From Desulfobacca acetoxidans (GTDB lineage Bacteria; Desulfobacterota; Desulfobaccia; Desulfobaccales; 0-14-0-80-60-11): a stretch of 38,092 nucleotides of DNA. Shown piece by piece: positions 17,324 through 24,217 of this stretch (position 1 is the first letter of the stretch; each line of letters opens with the position of its first letter). The notes below the pieces were generated by a model that was not told the DNA's origin, ran no database searches, and saw only the letters and a list, made by a program, of their open reading frames with translations. Position numbers and translations under genes: made by a program. The DNA is taken from the NCBI GenBank assembly GCA_020722205.1, contig DYLF01000019.1, positions 1 through 38,092 of the forward strand. The letters are read 5' to 3'.

Positions 17324-17340
17324 GCTCGCGGTGCGCGAGC
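17324..17340 (+). promoter_or_regulatory. SECIS-like hairpin for selenocysteine insertion
   Basis: Perfect arms GCTCGCG (17324-17330) and CGCGAGC (17334-17340) with loop GTG; an alternative is six pairs with loop GGTGC. The loop starts 20 bases after the UGA at 17308-17310. Bacterial SECIS elements need a stem-loop roughly 16-37 bases after the Sec codon with a G early in the loop; both are met. It lies mostly beyond the TAG stop. Confidence 0.65.
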
Positions 17341-17359
17341 CCCTTTCACTTCGACTTCA

Positions 17360-17390
17360 GGCCAGGGTTCTTGGAACCCTGGCCTTTCTT
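17360..17390 (+). terminator. Rho-independent terminator of the redox operon
   Basis: Arms GGCCAGGGTTC (17360-17370) and GAACCCTGGCC (17374-17384), 11 perfect pairs around TTG, followed by TTTCTTGTCTGTTTT. A textbook terminator on the + strand, 41 bases after the selenoprotein stop, closing the 14104-17319 operon. Confidence 0.93.
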
Positions 17391-17732
17391 GTCTGTTTTC
17401 TTTCAGTCCCCACTTCATCCCATCATTATGCGCTAGCATCAGCTGTAATAGGGAATTATCAATGTGAAGCAGATTTAAAAAAAGGTATATCTTATTGTAA
17501 TAACGGTAGATATCCCCCCATTAACATAAATTCTGATAAACAAATAATTAGCTAAGATTATTATCCCACTAATGCTTAGTTTTAGGGTTAAAAAATTATA
17601 TAAATCACCACTTTTTATTTCCTTAAAAATAGGCTTTGGTATTTTTTGCCATAGTATTAATTAGCACAAGCTCTAATTAAATAAAATATATATAAATATC
17701 AAATGAATATATATCAATGATTAATTTTTTTC
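17391..17732. other. AT-rich gap without a gene
   Basis: From about 17440 to 17760 the base composition falls sharply to mostly A and T, in contrast with the GC-rich surroundings. No frame here looks coding: the one spanning 17331-17555 runs through the SECIS and terminator and is rejected. The stretch probably serves as promoter-flanking DNA or is a foreign remnant. Confidence 0.5.
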
Positions 17733-17761
17733 TTGACATAGGGATTTTTTTGCGATATAGG
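17733..17761 (+). promoter_or_regulatory. Sigma70-type promoter
   Basis: TTGACA (17733-17738), exactly 17 bases, then TATAGG (17756-17761), preceded by an AT-rich upstream element. The predicted transcript starts near 17768 and leads to the 3D-domain gene at 18040. Confidence 0.6.
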
Positions 17762-17767
17762 TTTAGC

Positions 17768-18039
17768 TACATTCAACAATCGTGCATATTCGACCCTTGG
17801 TAATTTACCTCACTCCTGGGAAGGTGGTGGTGGGAAGGTAGGGCCGGGGTTCTAATTAGCCTCATCGGGCTGGGAAATCAGCCCGTGGGGCAGTTGGCCC
17901 AAGACAGCAACCGAGAGCCGAAAAAACCACCGAATCCAAGACCAGGGATAGCCCTGGCGCCTCTGGGCGGATTTCCGCCATTAAATTCCCACTACCTAGC
18001 TAACACCGGCTGCATCACCATAAAACGAGGCCAATATTT
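17768..18039 (+). promoter_or_regulatory. Long structured 5' leader, candidate regulatory RNA
   Basis: About 270 bases between the promoter and the 3D-domain gene. Three clean hairpins are visible: CGGGCTG/CAGCCCG (17866-17872, 17879-17885), CCAGGG/CCCTGG (17942-17947, 17952-17957) and GGCGG/CCGCC (17966-17970, 17975-17979). GAGG near 18025 may be the ribosome site. I could not match it to the c-di-GMP, c-di-AMP, cobalamin, glycine or SAM riboswitch consensus from memory. No U-run follows the last hairpin, so control would act on translation or mRNA stability. Confidence 0.4.
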
Positions 18040-18414
18040 ATGAAGAAGATATTGCTCTGTTGTCTCTTGACTCTGGGGGTGTGCGTGCTTCCCCGAACCA
18101 CCATGAGCGTCAGTATGTCCATTGTGACGGTGACTGCTTATCACCCTGGGGTTTATGGGGGGCATAACCAGCGCCGGGTGACTGCTTCGGGGAAGAAGGT
18201 TAAAGAGGGCATGGTGGCGGTCAGCCAGGACGTGGAAAGGATGTTGAGTTTAGACTTCGGCGACCGGGTCTTGCTGCATGGTCTGGGGGTGTTTGAATTT
18301 CAGGACCGGATGAGCTACCGGAAGCGCCAAAAGGTCGACATCTTTATGAGATGTCTAAAGAAAGCCCGCCGCTTCGGCATCAAGAGGCATGTGCTACTGG
18401 TGAAACTGGCCTGA
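18040..18414 (+). CDS. Secreted 3D-domain protein
   Basis: 124 residues with a signal peptide (about 1-24). The rest is a 3D domain (three conserved Asp), the catalytic-type double-psi barrel shared with MltA and Rpf/YabE-like peptidoglycan enzymes. VTVTAYHPG opens the domain, ASGKKVKEGMVAVSQDVE follows, and the Asp residues lie in FGDRVLL, FQDRM and KVDIFM. A small stand-alone 3D protein of this kind is expected to act on peptidoglycan in the periplasm as a muralytic enzyme, though substrates are unproven for most. It has its own promoter and a long leader. Its end is 9 bases from the 3' end of the convergent efp gene. Confidence 0.85.
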   Translation: MKKILLCCLLTLGVCVLPRTTMSVSMSIVTVTAYHPGVYGGHNQRRVTASGKKVKEGMVAVSQDVERMLSLDFGDRVLLHGLGVFEFQDRMSYRKRQKVDIFMRCLKKARRFGIKRHVLLVKLA

Positions 18415-18423
18415 TCCCAACTC

Positions 18424-18984
18424 TTATTTGACCCTCTCGATATAGCTGCCGGTGCGGGTGTCCACTTTTACGCGGTCCCCGGGGTTAATGAACAGGGGCA
18501 CCTGGATGATGGCGCCGCTCTCCAGGGTTGCGGGTTTGCTGCCGCCGCTGGCTGTGTCTCCCCGCAGTCCTGGTTCGGTGTGGGTTATGGTCAACTCGGC
18601 AAAAGTGGGAAGTTCCGCCGCCACTGGCTGCTGGTTGAAAAAGAGCACCTTGAGATTGAGATTCTCCGTGAGAAAAAGACGCGCTTCACCCAGTTTCTCG
18701 GCCTCCACCCAAAGCTGTTCAAAGGTTTCGTTATCCATCAGGCAATAGCGGTCGCCCTCCCGGTAGAGAAACTGCATCTCCCTTTCCATGAAATCCGGCG
18801 CCTTTACTCGTTCCCCGGAGCGGAAGGTCTGATCCAGAACCCGTCCGGTGAGCAGATTTTTCAGTTTGGTGCGGACAAAAGCCCCACCTTTGCCGGGTTT
18901 GACATGCTGAAAGTCGACCATGAGATAGGGAGTCCCTTCGATCTCGATTTTAAGACCTTTGCGAAAATCTGCGGTGGTATACAT
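18424..18984 (-). CDS. efp: Translation elongation factor P
   Basis: 186 residues, full length. Relieves ribosomes stalled at proline runs. The KOW-like N-terminal domain carries the loop VKPGKGGAF with Lys32, equivalent to the modified Lys34 of E. coli EF-P; no epmA/epmB or other modification gene is in the window. The middle and C-terminal OB domains end with GDRVKVDTRTGSYIERVK, the EF-P family tail. It lies 8 bases downstream of the TPR gene on the same strand and could be co-transcribed with it and ftsB. Confidence 0.97.
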   Translation of the reverse strand: MYTTADFRKGLKIEIEGTPYLMVDFQHVKPGKGGAFVRTKLKNLLTGRVLDQTFRSGERVKAPDFMEREMQFLYREGDRYCLMDNETFEQLWVEAEKLGEARLFLTENLNLKVLFFNQQPVAAELPTFAELTITHTEPGLRGDTASGGSKPATLESGAIIQVPLFINPGDRVKVDTRTGSYIERVK

Positions 18985-18992
18985 CGCTGACT

Positions 18993-19451
18993 TTACCCTT
19001 GCCTAATAGAAATAGAAGTTGTTAACACCCGTTGCCATTTTTCCAAGGTAGGGAGAATCCTGGCCGCGCCCACCTTCCCACCTGGCCGCTCCCCTAAAAG
19101 GAGACGATAAATGGTTTTCATCCGACTGGCTTGGGGACGTCGTTCTTGCCGCTCATAGAGGTGCTGCAGAGTGCGGAACAGTTCGCTTAGAGTGCGGATC
19201 TTGGCCAGCACCGGCTGCAAGATTGCCTCGGCTTCGTCCCACTGGTTGAGGGCAGCCAGGGTTTGTCCCAGGACCAGCTGCAGCTCCAGGCTGTCAGGGT
19301 AGAGAGTGAGCCCGCGGCGACTGGCTTCGGCCGCCTGCGGGTACTGCCTGAGCTGGTAGTAAGTTTCGGCCAGGAGCTGGATCGCCCCCAAGCAGGGCTC
19401 TGCCTCCAGGCGTTCTCTGAGTTGTTCGAGCGGTATTTGGTGCTCTACCAT
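18993..19451 (-). CDS. Tetratricopeptide-repeat protein
   Basis: 152 residues. At least two TPR units are visible: AIQLLAETYYQLRQYPQAAEASRRGLTLYPDS (about 23-54) and LVLGQTLAALNQWDEAEAILQPVL, with a third degenerate unit around FRTLQHLYERQERRPQA. No signal peptide or membrane segment. AGGAAA lies about seven bases before the ATG at 19451, which falls inside the ftsB frame; the two frames overlap by 158 bases. TPR proteins are scaffolds, so it may be a partner of FtsB or of the EF-P it is linked to, but that is only positional. Confidence 0.8.
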   Translation of the reverse strand: MVEHQIPLEQLRERLEAEPCLGAIQLLAETYYQLRQYPQAAEASRRGLTLYPDSLELQLVLGQTLAALNQWDEAEAILQPVLAKIRTLSELFRTLQHLYERQERRPQASRMKTIYRLLLGERPGGKVGAARILPTLEKWQRVLTTSISIRQG

Positions 19452-19881
19452 GCGAGTTTCCTGGTACGGCCAGTTTTGGGGAGGAGACGGCAGCGCCGGC
19501 AGGCGCCTGCTTCGCTGGACTTTGTCTCCCGTCTAATGGGCTGAACTGGATAATGACTTCATTGGGCTTGAGATAATTCAGCTCCCGACGGATAAGGTCC
19601 TGAATCATCTCAGGATCGTGCTGGAGACGATCTATGCTCCGGGCCAGTCGGGTATTTTCCGCCAACAACCGGGCATTCTCCTGTTCCAGACGCCGTTGCT
19701 CCTGCCGGAGAACCTGGAGACGGGAAAAACCCCGATAACTGAAAAGGGCAGTAACGATTAACAGGACGGCCGTGATAACGCCGCCAAGAAGCCAGAATCT
19801 GCCGGCGCCTTCTGATTTGCTGGCCGCATCTGAAGCAGCAGGCGATGCCAAGACTCCCCCTTCTCGGCTCTTTGTTTTCAT
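19294..19881 (-). CDS. ftsB: Cell-division protein FtsB/DivIC family
   Basis: 195 residues, roughly twice the usual length. A short cytoplasmic N-terminus, one membrane segment (about 29-50), a leucine-zipper-like coiled coil (about 52-90: LRQEQRRLEQENARLLAENTRL) and the family's closing block DPEMIQDLIRRELNYLKPNEVIIQF (about 89-113). This is the bitopic septum protein that forms FtsQLB. The family normally ends about here; the last 80 residues are Pro/Ala/Arg/Gly-rich and overlap the downstream TPR gene in another frame. They look like a frame artefact or a lost stop. Within them, in the +1 frame, a TAG lies only a few codons after VIIQF. Confidence 0.85.
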   Translation of the reverse strand: MKTKSREGGVLASPAASDAASKSEGAGRFWLLGGVITAVLLIVTALFSYRGFSRLQVLRQEQRRLEQENARLLAENTRLARSIDRLQHDPEMIQDLIRRELNYLKPNEVIIQFSPLDGRQSPAKQAPAGAAVSSPKLAVPGNSHGRAPNTARTTQRTPGGRALLGGDPAPGRNLLPAQAVPAGGRSQSPRAHSLP

Positions 19882-20081
19882 CTAGCCTAAAAATGTCGGA
19901 AGATGCAACGAAAAATATCAGTGGCGAAGACTACCGCCGACATTTTTCTCCTAACTCTCAAACCAGCAAGGAAAGTGCACATCCCTTAGCAAATGCTGAG
20001 CAGGGCGATGGGAAATGACCTGACTTATATTATTTTCTGCTAGTTATAGTTGTTACTGCTTGCACCCCAGGTAAAATTTTT

Positions 20082-20110
20082 TTGACATTTTAACTCCGCC
20101 TCATTATGCT
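20082..20110 (+). promoter_or_regulatory. Sigma70-type promoter for the PagL-like gene
   Basis: TTGACA (20082-20087), 17-base spacer, TATGCT (20105-20110). It lies 40 bases ahead of the start codon, with AGGGGAAAG as ribosome site. The rest of the 268-base gap between ftsB and this gene shows nothing else. Confidence 0.65.
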
Positions 20111-20149
20111 GGCAGAAATTCAAAGGGAAACCAGAAGGGGAAAGAAATA

Positions 20150-20710
20150 ATGGGGGCTACATTGAGAATCCTGATAATCTTTTTAACCACGGCAACGGTA
20201 ACACTCTCCGGCACCAGCTCCTGGGGGATGTCACAGGAAATCGGGTTGCGTTTCGGCTATGGGAAATCCACCCGCAAGGCCTCAGTAAAACTCTATAACT
20301 TTTTTCCCCATTGGGGTGTTTTTCTCCTTAGGCCCGGCCAAACCCTGCCAGGCGGAATGGGCCTGGCCGTGGTGCTGGAAGGAGTAATCGGGGTGGCCAG
20401 GGCTGAAGAGGACGGCTGGGAATTCGGCCTGACCCCACTGCTTAAACTTACTCTGCCGATTCCGCCCAAGGCCACCCTTTTCGTGGAGGGCGGGGCAGGT
20501 ATCATCTGGGAAAACATCAACAGCCCCACCATCGCCCATACCTTCAATTTTACCCCGCAAGTGGGCGGCGGCCTGGAACTGGCTCTGTCTCCACGCTTGG
20601 GCTTTACCCTGGCCTACCGCTATCGCCATTCCTCCAATGCCGGCCTTTATGAGGAAAATTCATCCTTCAATGTCAATTTTTTCCAGGCCGGTCTGAGCTA
20701 TCATTATTGA
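20150..20710 (+). CDS. Acyloxyacyl hydrolase, PagL-like (lipid A deacylase family)
   Basis: 186 residues with a signal peptide (about 1-26) and an eight-strand outer-membrane beta-barrel look: alternating hydrophobic strands, ending in an aromatic residue (SYHY). The family motif is RYRHSSNAGLY, where His160, Ser162 and Asn163 match the HxSN of PagL (His126, Ser128, Asn129). PagL's catalytic Glu140 would align near Asn174; acidic residues E168-E169 lie closer. The family removes the 3-O acyl chain from lipid A in the outer membrane. Activity here is likely but the acid residue is uncertain. No other lipid A gene is next to it. Confidence 0.78.
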   Translation: MGATLRILIIFLTTATVTLSGTSSWGMSQEIGLRFGYGKSTRKASVKLYNFFPHWGVFLLRPGQTLPGGMGLAVVLEGVIGVARAEEDGWEFGLTPLLKLTLPIPPKATLFVEGGAGIIWENINSPTIAHTFNFTPQVGGGLELALSPRLGFTLAYRYRHSSNAGLYEENSSFNVNFFQAGLSYHY

Positions 20711-20767
20711 CCGTATCGGTGACCTGGCTTGGCAGCTCCCGCCTCGGAAATTTTTGCAATATTTTGC

Positions 20768-20799
20768 TTGACATATTCAGGAATAATTATTATATAATA
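20768..20799 (+). promoter_or_regulatory. perR promoter with palindromic operator
   Basis: TTGACA (20768-20773) and a -10 region overlapping a perfect 12-base palindrome TATTATATAATA (20788-20799). The palindrome is AT-rich like Per/Fur boxes and covers the -10 (TATATA at 17 bases, or TATAAT at 19). It ends six bases before the perR ATG, which fits auto-repression. Confidence 0.65.
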
Positions 20800-20804
20800 G
20801 GAAC

Positions 20805-21239
20805 ATGAAAGATGAGCTCATCAAAAAATTGCGATCCCGGGGACTATCTGTGACTCCCCAGAGGCTGGCGGTCTTGGGCTGGCTGGCATCCCGCCGGGAC
20901 CATCCCACCGCCGAACAGATCTTCCATGGGGTGCGCCAGGAGTTGCCAGCTATTTCTTTTAACACTATCTACAAGACCCTGGAAGTGTTGTGCCGCCAGG
21001 GTCTGGTAACGAAGGTCAACCCTTTGCACGAAGTGGCCCGTTATGATGGCAGCACACACCATCATGCCCATGCCGTTTGTCGGAGGTGCCAAGCCATTCT
21101 GGATGTGGATTGGGAGCCGGCACTGGCGCTGAGTTTGCCGGCGGACTTGTTGCCGGGTTTTCGGGTGGACGGCCAATCCGTCACCTTCTGGGGGCTTTGT
21201 GCCGGATGTCAGGAAAAACTAACCACTGAGGAGGAGTGA
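20805..21239 (+). CDS. perR: Peroxide-responsive repressor, Fur/PerR family
   Basis: 144 residues. Winged-helix N-terminus (LRSRGLSVTPQRLAVL, then FNTIYKTLEVL recognition helix) and C-terminal metal domain: HHHAHAVCRRC and LCAGCQ supply the structural CxxC pairs, with the His-rich stretch for the regulatory metal. The absence of Fur-type features and its place ahead of desulforedoxin and rubrerythrin favour PerR. The ATG begins within 7 bases of the -10 end, so the mRNA may be leaderless. The next gene begins 8 bases after its stop. It likely represses the whole cluster and is relieved by peroxide oxidation. Confidence 0.88.
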   Translation: MKDELIKKLRSRGLSVTPQRLAVLGWLASRRDHPTAEQIFHGVRQELPAISFNTIYKTLEVLCRQGLVTKVNPLHEVARYDGSTHHHAHAVCRRCQAILDVDWEPALALSLPADLLPGFRVDGQSVTFWGLCAGCQEKLTTEEE

Positions 21240-21247
21240 AAACCAAA

Positions 21248-21376
21248 ATGGGTGCAAAAACTGATGAAGTTTATGTTTGTAAGGTCTGTGGCAATAAAGT
21301 GAAGTTCCTGGAAGCCGGCGGCGGCGTCCTGGTCTGCTGCGGGGTTCCCATCAAATTGCTGGCAGGCAACCAATAA
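21248..21376 (+). CDS. Desulforedoxin-type small iron protein
   Basis: 42 residues. Four Cys ligands arranged as VCKVCG and LVCCG, the desulforedoxin pattern (CxxC ... CC) that holds a rubredoxin-like Fe(SCys)4 centre. It matches desulforedoxin and the N-terminal domain of desulfoferrodoxin; the superoxide-reductase domain is absent. It probably donates electrons to the rubrerythrins encoded just downstream. It sits 8 bases after perR and 11 before rubrerythrin. Confidence 0.88.
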   Translation: MGAKTDEVYVCKVCGNKVKFLEAGGGVLVCCGVPIKLLAGNQ

Positions 21377-21387
21377 GGGAGGCCGAC

Positions 21388-21882
21388 ATGGATAAGACCA
21401 GAGAAAATCTGTGGGCAGCATTTGCCGGGGAGTCACAGGCCAACCGGCGTTATCTCGCCTTTGCCGCCAAGGCTGACCAGGAAGGCTATCCTCAAGTCGC
21501 CCGTCTTTTCCGGGCGGCGGCGGAGGCGGAAACCATTCACGCCCACAACCATCTGAAGGCGCTTGGGGCCGTCAAGTCCACGGTGGAAAATCTTAAGGAA
21601 GCCGTGGCCGGGGAAACTGCCGAGTTTCGGGAGATGTACCCTGCCATGATTGCCACTGCTAAGGCAGAAGGCCACAAAGAGGCGGAACGCACCTTTGTGT
21701 ATGCCAATGAGGTGGAAAAAATCCACGCTGCACTCTTTCAAAAAGCTCTGGATAATCCCGCGGAGAAAAAATTGGTGGATACTTATATCTGCCCGGTCTG
21801 CGGCTATACCGTGGAAGGAGAGCCGCCGGACGCCTGTCCGGTTTGCAAGACCCTGAAAAAATTCTTCCAGCGCGTGGATTAG
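21388..21882 (+). CDS. rbr: Rubrerythrin
   Basis: 164 residues, slightly shorter than the classic 190. Ferritin-like diiron domain first: FAGESQANRRYLAF, EAETIHAHNH, and NEVEKIHAALF supply the Glu/His iron ligands. A C-terminal rubredoxin domain follows, with ICPVCGY and CPVCK. It reduces hydrogen peroxide to water in the cytoplasm of anaerobes. A strong ribosome site (GGGAGG) precedes the ATG. Third gene of the peroxide-defence cluster. Confidence 0.95.
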   Translation: MDKTRENLWAAFAGESQANRRYLAFAAKADQEGYPQVARLFRAAAEAETIHAHNHLKALGAVKSTVENLKEAVAGETAEFREMYPAMIATAKAEGHKEAERTFVYANEVEKIHAALFQKALDNPAEKKLVDTYICPVCGYTVEGEPPDACPVCKTLKKFFQRVD

Positions 21883-21907
21883 CGGTTTGCTAATGAAGGA
21901 AATGGCT

Positions 21908-22429
21908 ATGAAGTTGTTTCGCTGCCGCATCTGCGGTGATCCCTATCTGGGGGCTGCCCCTCCCAGTTTCTGCCCTTTCTGCGGCGCTCCGGAGAGATAT
22001 ATGGTGCCGGCTGAGGAATACCAGGATCGCAACTACATCCCCGACCTCAGCGACCGCTCCCGGGCTAACCTGGAGAAGGCCTTGGAGCTGGAGGTGGCCA
22101 ATGCTTCTTTTTATCTGTGCGCTTCGGCCTGCAGCCCGGAACCGGTGTCTCAGGCTATGTTCAAAGCGCTGGCTAAAGCTGAGTCAGAGCACGCCTCAGT
22201 GATTAGCAAGCTGCTGCACACCAAAAAGCCGGAGATCAGACCGGATGATAAGGCCTGCCGGAAGGAGCCCCAGGCCAACTTTGCTGAATCGCATGAACGG
22301 GAAAAGCGGGCCGTGGCCTTTTACCGCCAAGCCGCGGCGGAAGCCGTAGAAGAGCGGGTCAAAGAAGTCTTCTCGGCTCTGGTGGAAATCGAATCCTACC
22401 ATATCGGCCTCTCCGAGGCCAGGAAGTAA
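21908..22429 (+). CDS. Rubrerythrin with N-terminal rubredoxin (reverse type)
   Basis: 173 residues from the ATG at 21908, chosen because AAGGA lies seven bases upstream; ATG 21902 and 21887 are in frame but less well placed. The order is reversed compared with the gene before it: rubredoxin-like CRICG...CPFCG (about residues 5-25), then a four-helix ferritin-like domain with ELEVANASFYL, AKAESEHASVI, SHEREKRAVAFY and EIESYHIGLSE carrying the diiron ligands. Same role, peroxide reduction, probably with the desulforedoxin as electron donor. Confidence 0.88.
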   Translation: MKLFRCRICGDPYLGAAPPSFCPFCGAPERYMVPAEEYQDRNYIPDLSDRSRANLEKALELEVANASFYLCASACSPEPVSQAMFKALAKAESEHASVISKLLHTKKPEIRPDDKACRKEPQANFAESHEREKRAVAFYRQAAAEAVEERVKEVFSALVEIESYHIGLSEARK

Positions 22430-22459
22430 GCAGACCGGGGCAGATTGCTGGGGCCCGCC

Positions 22460-23179
22460 CTAAAGTTGCTCCGGCTTCTCCTTAAGGAAGGCCAGAGCGA
22501 GGCGGGCCGCCATCTGCTCCGCCTGTTTTTTAGTGCGTCCCTCTCCCTGACCGAGTACCTGCCTGCCCAACCTGACTTCCACCCGAAAGCAGCGGGCATG
22601 GTCGGGTCCGCTCTCCTCGATGAGACGATAGGTGGGAGATTTCTTGACCTGCGCCTGGGTGAACTCCTGTAGCGCCGTCTTGTCGTCTCGCCAGGCCACA
22701 GCCTCTGGGGCCGCCAAGAGGTCGGCGAACCAGCGCTTGGTGAAAGCCTTGGCTGCTTTTAGACCGCCGTCCAGGAACACCGCCGCCAAGACCGCTTCCA
22801 AGGCGTCGGCCAGCAGAGAGGTTTTTTCGCGTCCGCCTTGCTGCTCCTCACCCCGGCCCAACAAGAGATGGACGCCCAGATTCATCTGCCGGGCCAAGGC
22901 CGCCAATTGCTGGGTGTTGACCAGGGCCGACCGCCGCTTGGACAGTTCCCCTTCCGAGTCCGCAGGGAATGCCCCCAGCAACAGGTGGCTGACGGTAAGG
23001 GCCAGCACTGCGTCCCCCAGAAATTCCAGCCGTTCATTGCTCGGACCGGTCTCAGGCTGTTCGTGCACAAAGGAACTGTGCCGCAAGGCCTGATCCAGAA
23101 GGCTCAGATCCTTAAACTTGTGCCCCAGGTACTGGGCTAGCACAGACAATTCCAGCTGGCGCCCTACTGCCTCTGACAT
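22460..23179 (-). CDS. rnc: Ribonuclease III
   Basis: 239 residues from MSEAVGRQ (23179); an upstream in-frame start at 23215 adds 12 unlikely residues. Cuts double-stranded RNA, processing rRNA precursors. The catalytic domain shows NERLEFLGDAVLAL (signature) and LLADALEAVLAAVFLDGG with the metal-binding Asp and Glu. The C-terminal double-stranded-RNA-binding domain follows (about 165-233: ALQEFTQAQVKKSPTY ... GEGRTKKQAEQMAARLAL). Convergent with the rubrerythrin cluster, 30 bases apart. No era gene follows. Confidence 0.96.
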   Translation of the reverse strand: MSEAVGRQLELSVLAQYLGHKFKDLSLLDQALRHSSFVHEQPETGPSNERLEFLGDAVLALTVSHLLLGAFPADSEGELSKRRSALVNTQQLAALARQMNLGVHLLLGRGEEQQGGREKTSLLADALEAVLAAVFLDGGLKAAKAFTKRWFADLLAAPEAVAWRDDKTALQEFTQAQVKKSPTYRLIEESGPDHARCFRVEVRLGRQVLGQGEGRTKKQAEQMAARLALAFLKEKPEQL

Positions 23180-23310
23180 TTTCCTAAGTTTGCTCTCTGC
23201 CCGCAACCTCACCACGGTCCATTTTCGGCTACCGCCGAGGCGCCTGCAACGTAAGGCGCCACTGACTTAGCCAATGAATGACAAATTATTATCCCCCGAA
23301 AAATATGCTG

Positions 23311-23574
23311 TCATAGCTTTTCGATGGTTAATAACCTTGATATACTTATGTAATTACATCTTAAACACATAATTATTTCATGAGTTATTTTATCAAAACT
23401 GCTGCTATACAAACTTATAGCTGCACTTTTGCATAATTCTTGATTACCGCATAAAGGGCAAGTGGATTTGATTTTATAACAATACCGTATCAGAAGCTCC
23501 TCCGTCAAAGGCGATACCTTTTTCAGGAAAATTTTAATTTCAACTGGTGAAAGATTATGGCGGAAATATTCCAT
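23311..23574 (-). CDS. Possible small zinc-ribbon-like protein
   Basis: 87 residues, AT-rich and unlike its neighbours in codon use. CPLCGNQELC and MCLRCN give four or five Cys arranged as a possible zinc ribbon. It has no good ribosome site and I recognise no family. It may be a foreign gene or a remnant. Around it, 23216-24217 is gene-poor. Confidence 0.33.
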   Translation of the reverse strand: MEYFRHNLSPVEIKIFLKKVSPLTEELLIRYCYKIKSTCPLCGNQELCKSAAISLYSSSFDKITHEIIMCLRCNYISISRLLTIEKL

Positions 23575-24217
23575 CAGTTAACCGTATCAAGATTAATTTG
23601 AGGATGTTACCTTTTACAAAGTTTTCCGGCTCGTGGGGAGGTCTAGAGCTGAAATTACGCCGCATATATTACCCCTCTCCATCGCCTCTGACAATCCCTG
23701 CCTGAATCCCCGGGGCGCCACCTGGATCGGGTAGGGTGCCTCGACAGCAACACCTGTCATAACAGCCACGGTCCGGATAACAAGATTTAAGGGGCACACC
23801 TTTACCTTTCTTTCAGAATCTTTCTCCACTCCGCCGCCTTATCCATGGGTCACCTGGCCTGCTAAGGTCATCAGTTGCCTTTATCTATGGTCTCTCCCGA
23901 TTTTTCTTGCTCGGAATAGAGGTGCAGTGTTGGGTCAAGCTCTCTTCTCTCTGCTAACCAAATATTAACAAAAAATTTTGCATTGGGCCCTTGTAGGGAA
24001 GATAATAATTATTACTATATGGGATAACATCAGAAAGATGAGACTGCAACCCGACTGACAAACCACCAGAGGAATTCGGCGGCCAAGGCGGCTCCGGTGA
24101 TGTTCCCCAATCCTTTCCCACCGGGCTAATCTCCGGTGACTTCATAAAGCTGCTGGCTTTCAGGTAAAGGGCCGGCAGTCCCCGGGGAGGCGGCGATAAC
24201 CCCCGCCTCCTCGTCTT
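23575..24217. other. Gene-poor region with hairpin
   Basis: No convincing gene. A frame at 23614-23829 (minus) has little to support it. About 23980-24030 is AT-rich and could hold a promoter. From 24080 on the DNA is GC-rich, with a repeated CTCCGGTGA (near 24093 and 24131) and a hairpin GGAGGCGG/CCGCCTCC (24186-24193, 24203-24210) followed by TCGTCTT, just ahead of the next gene. It may be a structured leader. Confidence 0.4.

Noticed and set aside
17331-17555. Plus-strand frame of 74 codons after the selenoprotein
   Set aside because: It starts inside the SECIS-like hairpin, runs through the terminator and ends in AT-rich DNA. It has no ribosome site and no recognisable sequence.
17768-18039. 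Known riboswitch class before the 3D-domain gene
   Set aside because: The conserved cores of the c-di-GMP-I, c-di-AMP, cobalamin, glycine and SAM riboswitches, as I remember them, could not be aligned. Kept only as an unassigned structured leader.
19474-19481. C CCA AAA slippery heptamer as programmed frameshift in ftsB
   Set aside because: A -1 slip there reaches a TAG within about a dozen codons and does not enter the TPR frame, which needs a +1 shift. No stimulating structure seen.
23614-23829. Minus-strand frame of 71 codons
   Set aside because: No motif, no ribosome site, no supporting neighbour.
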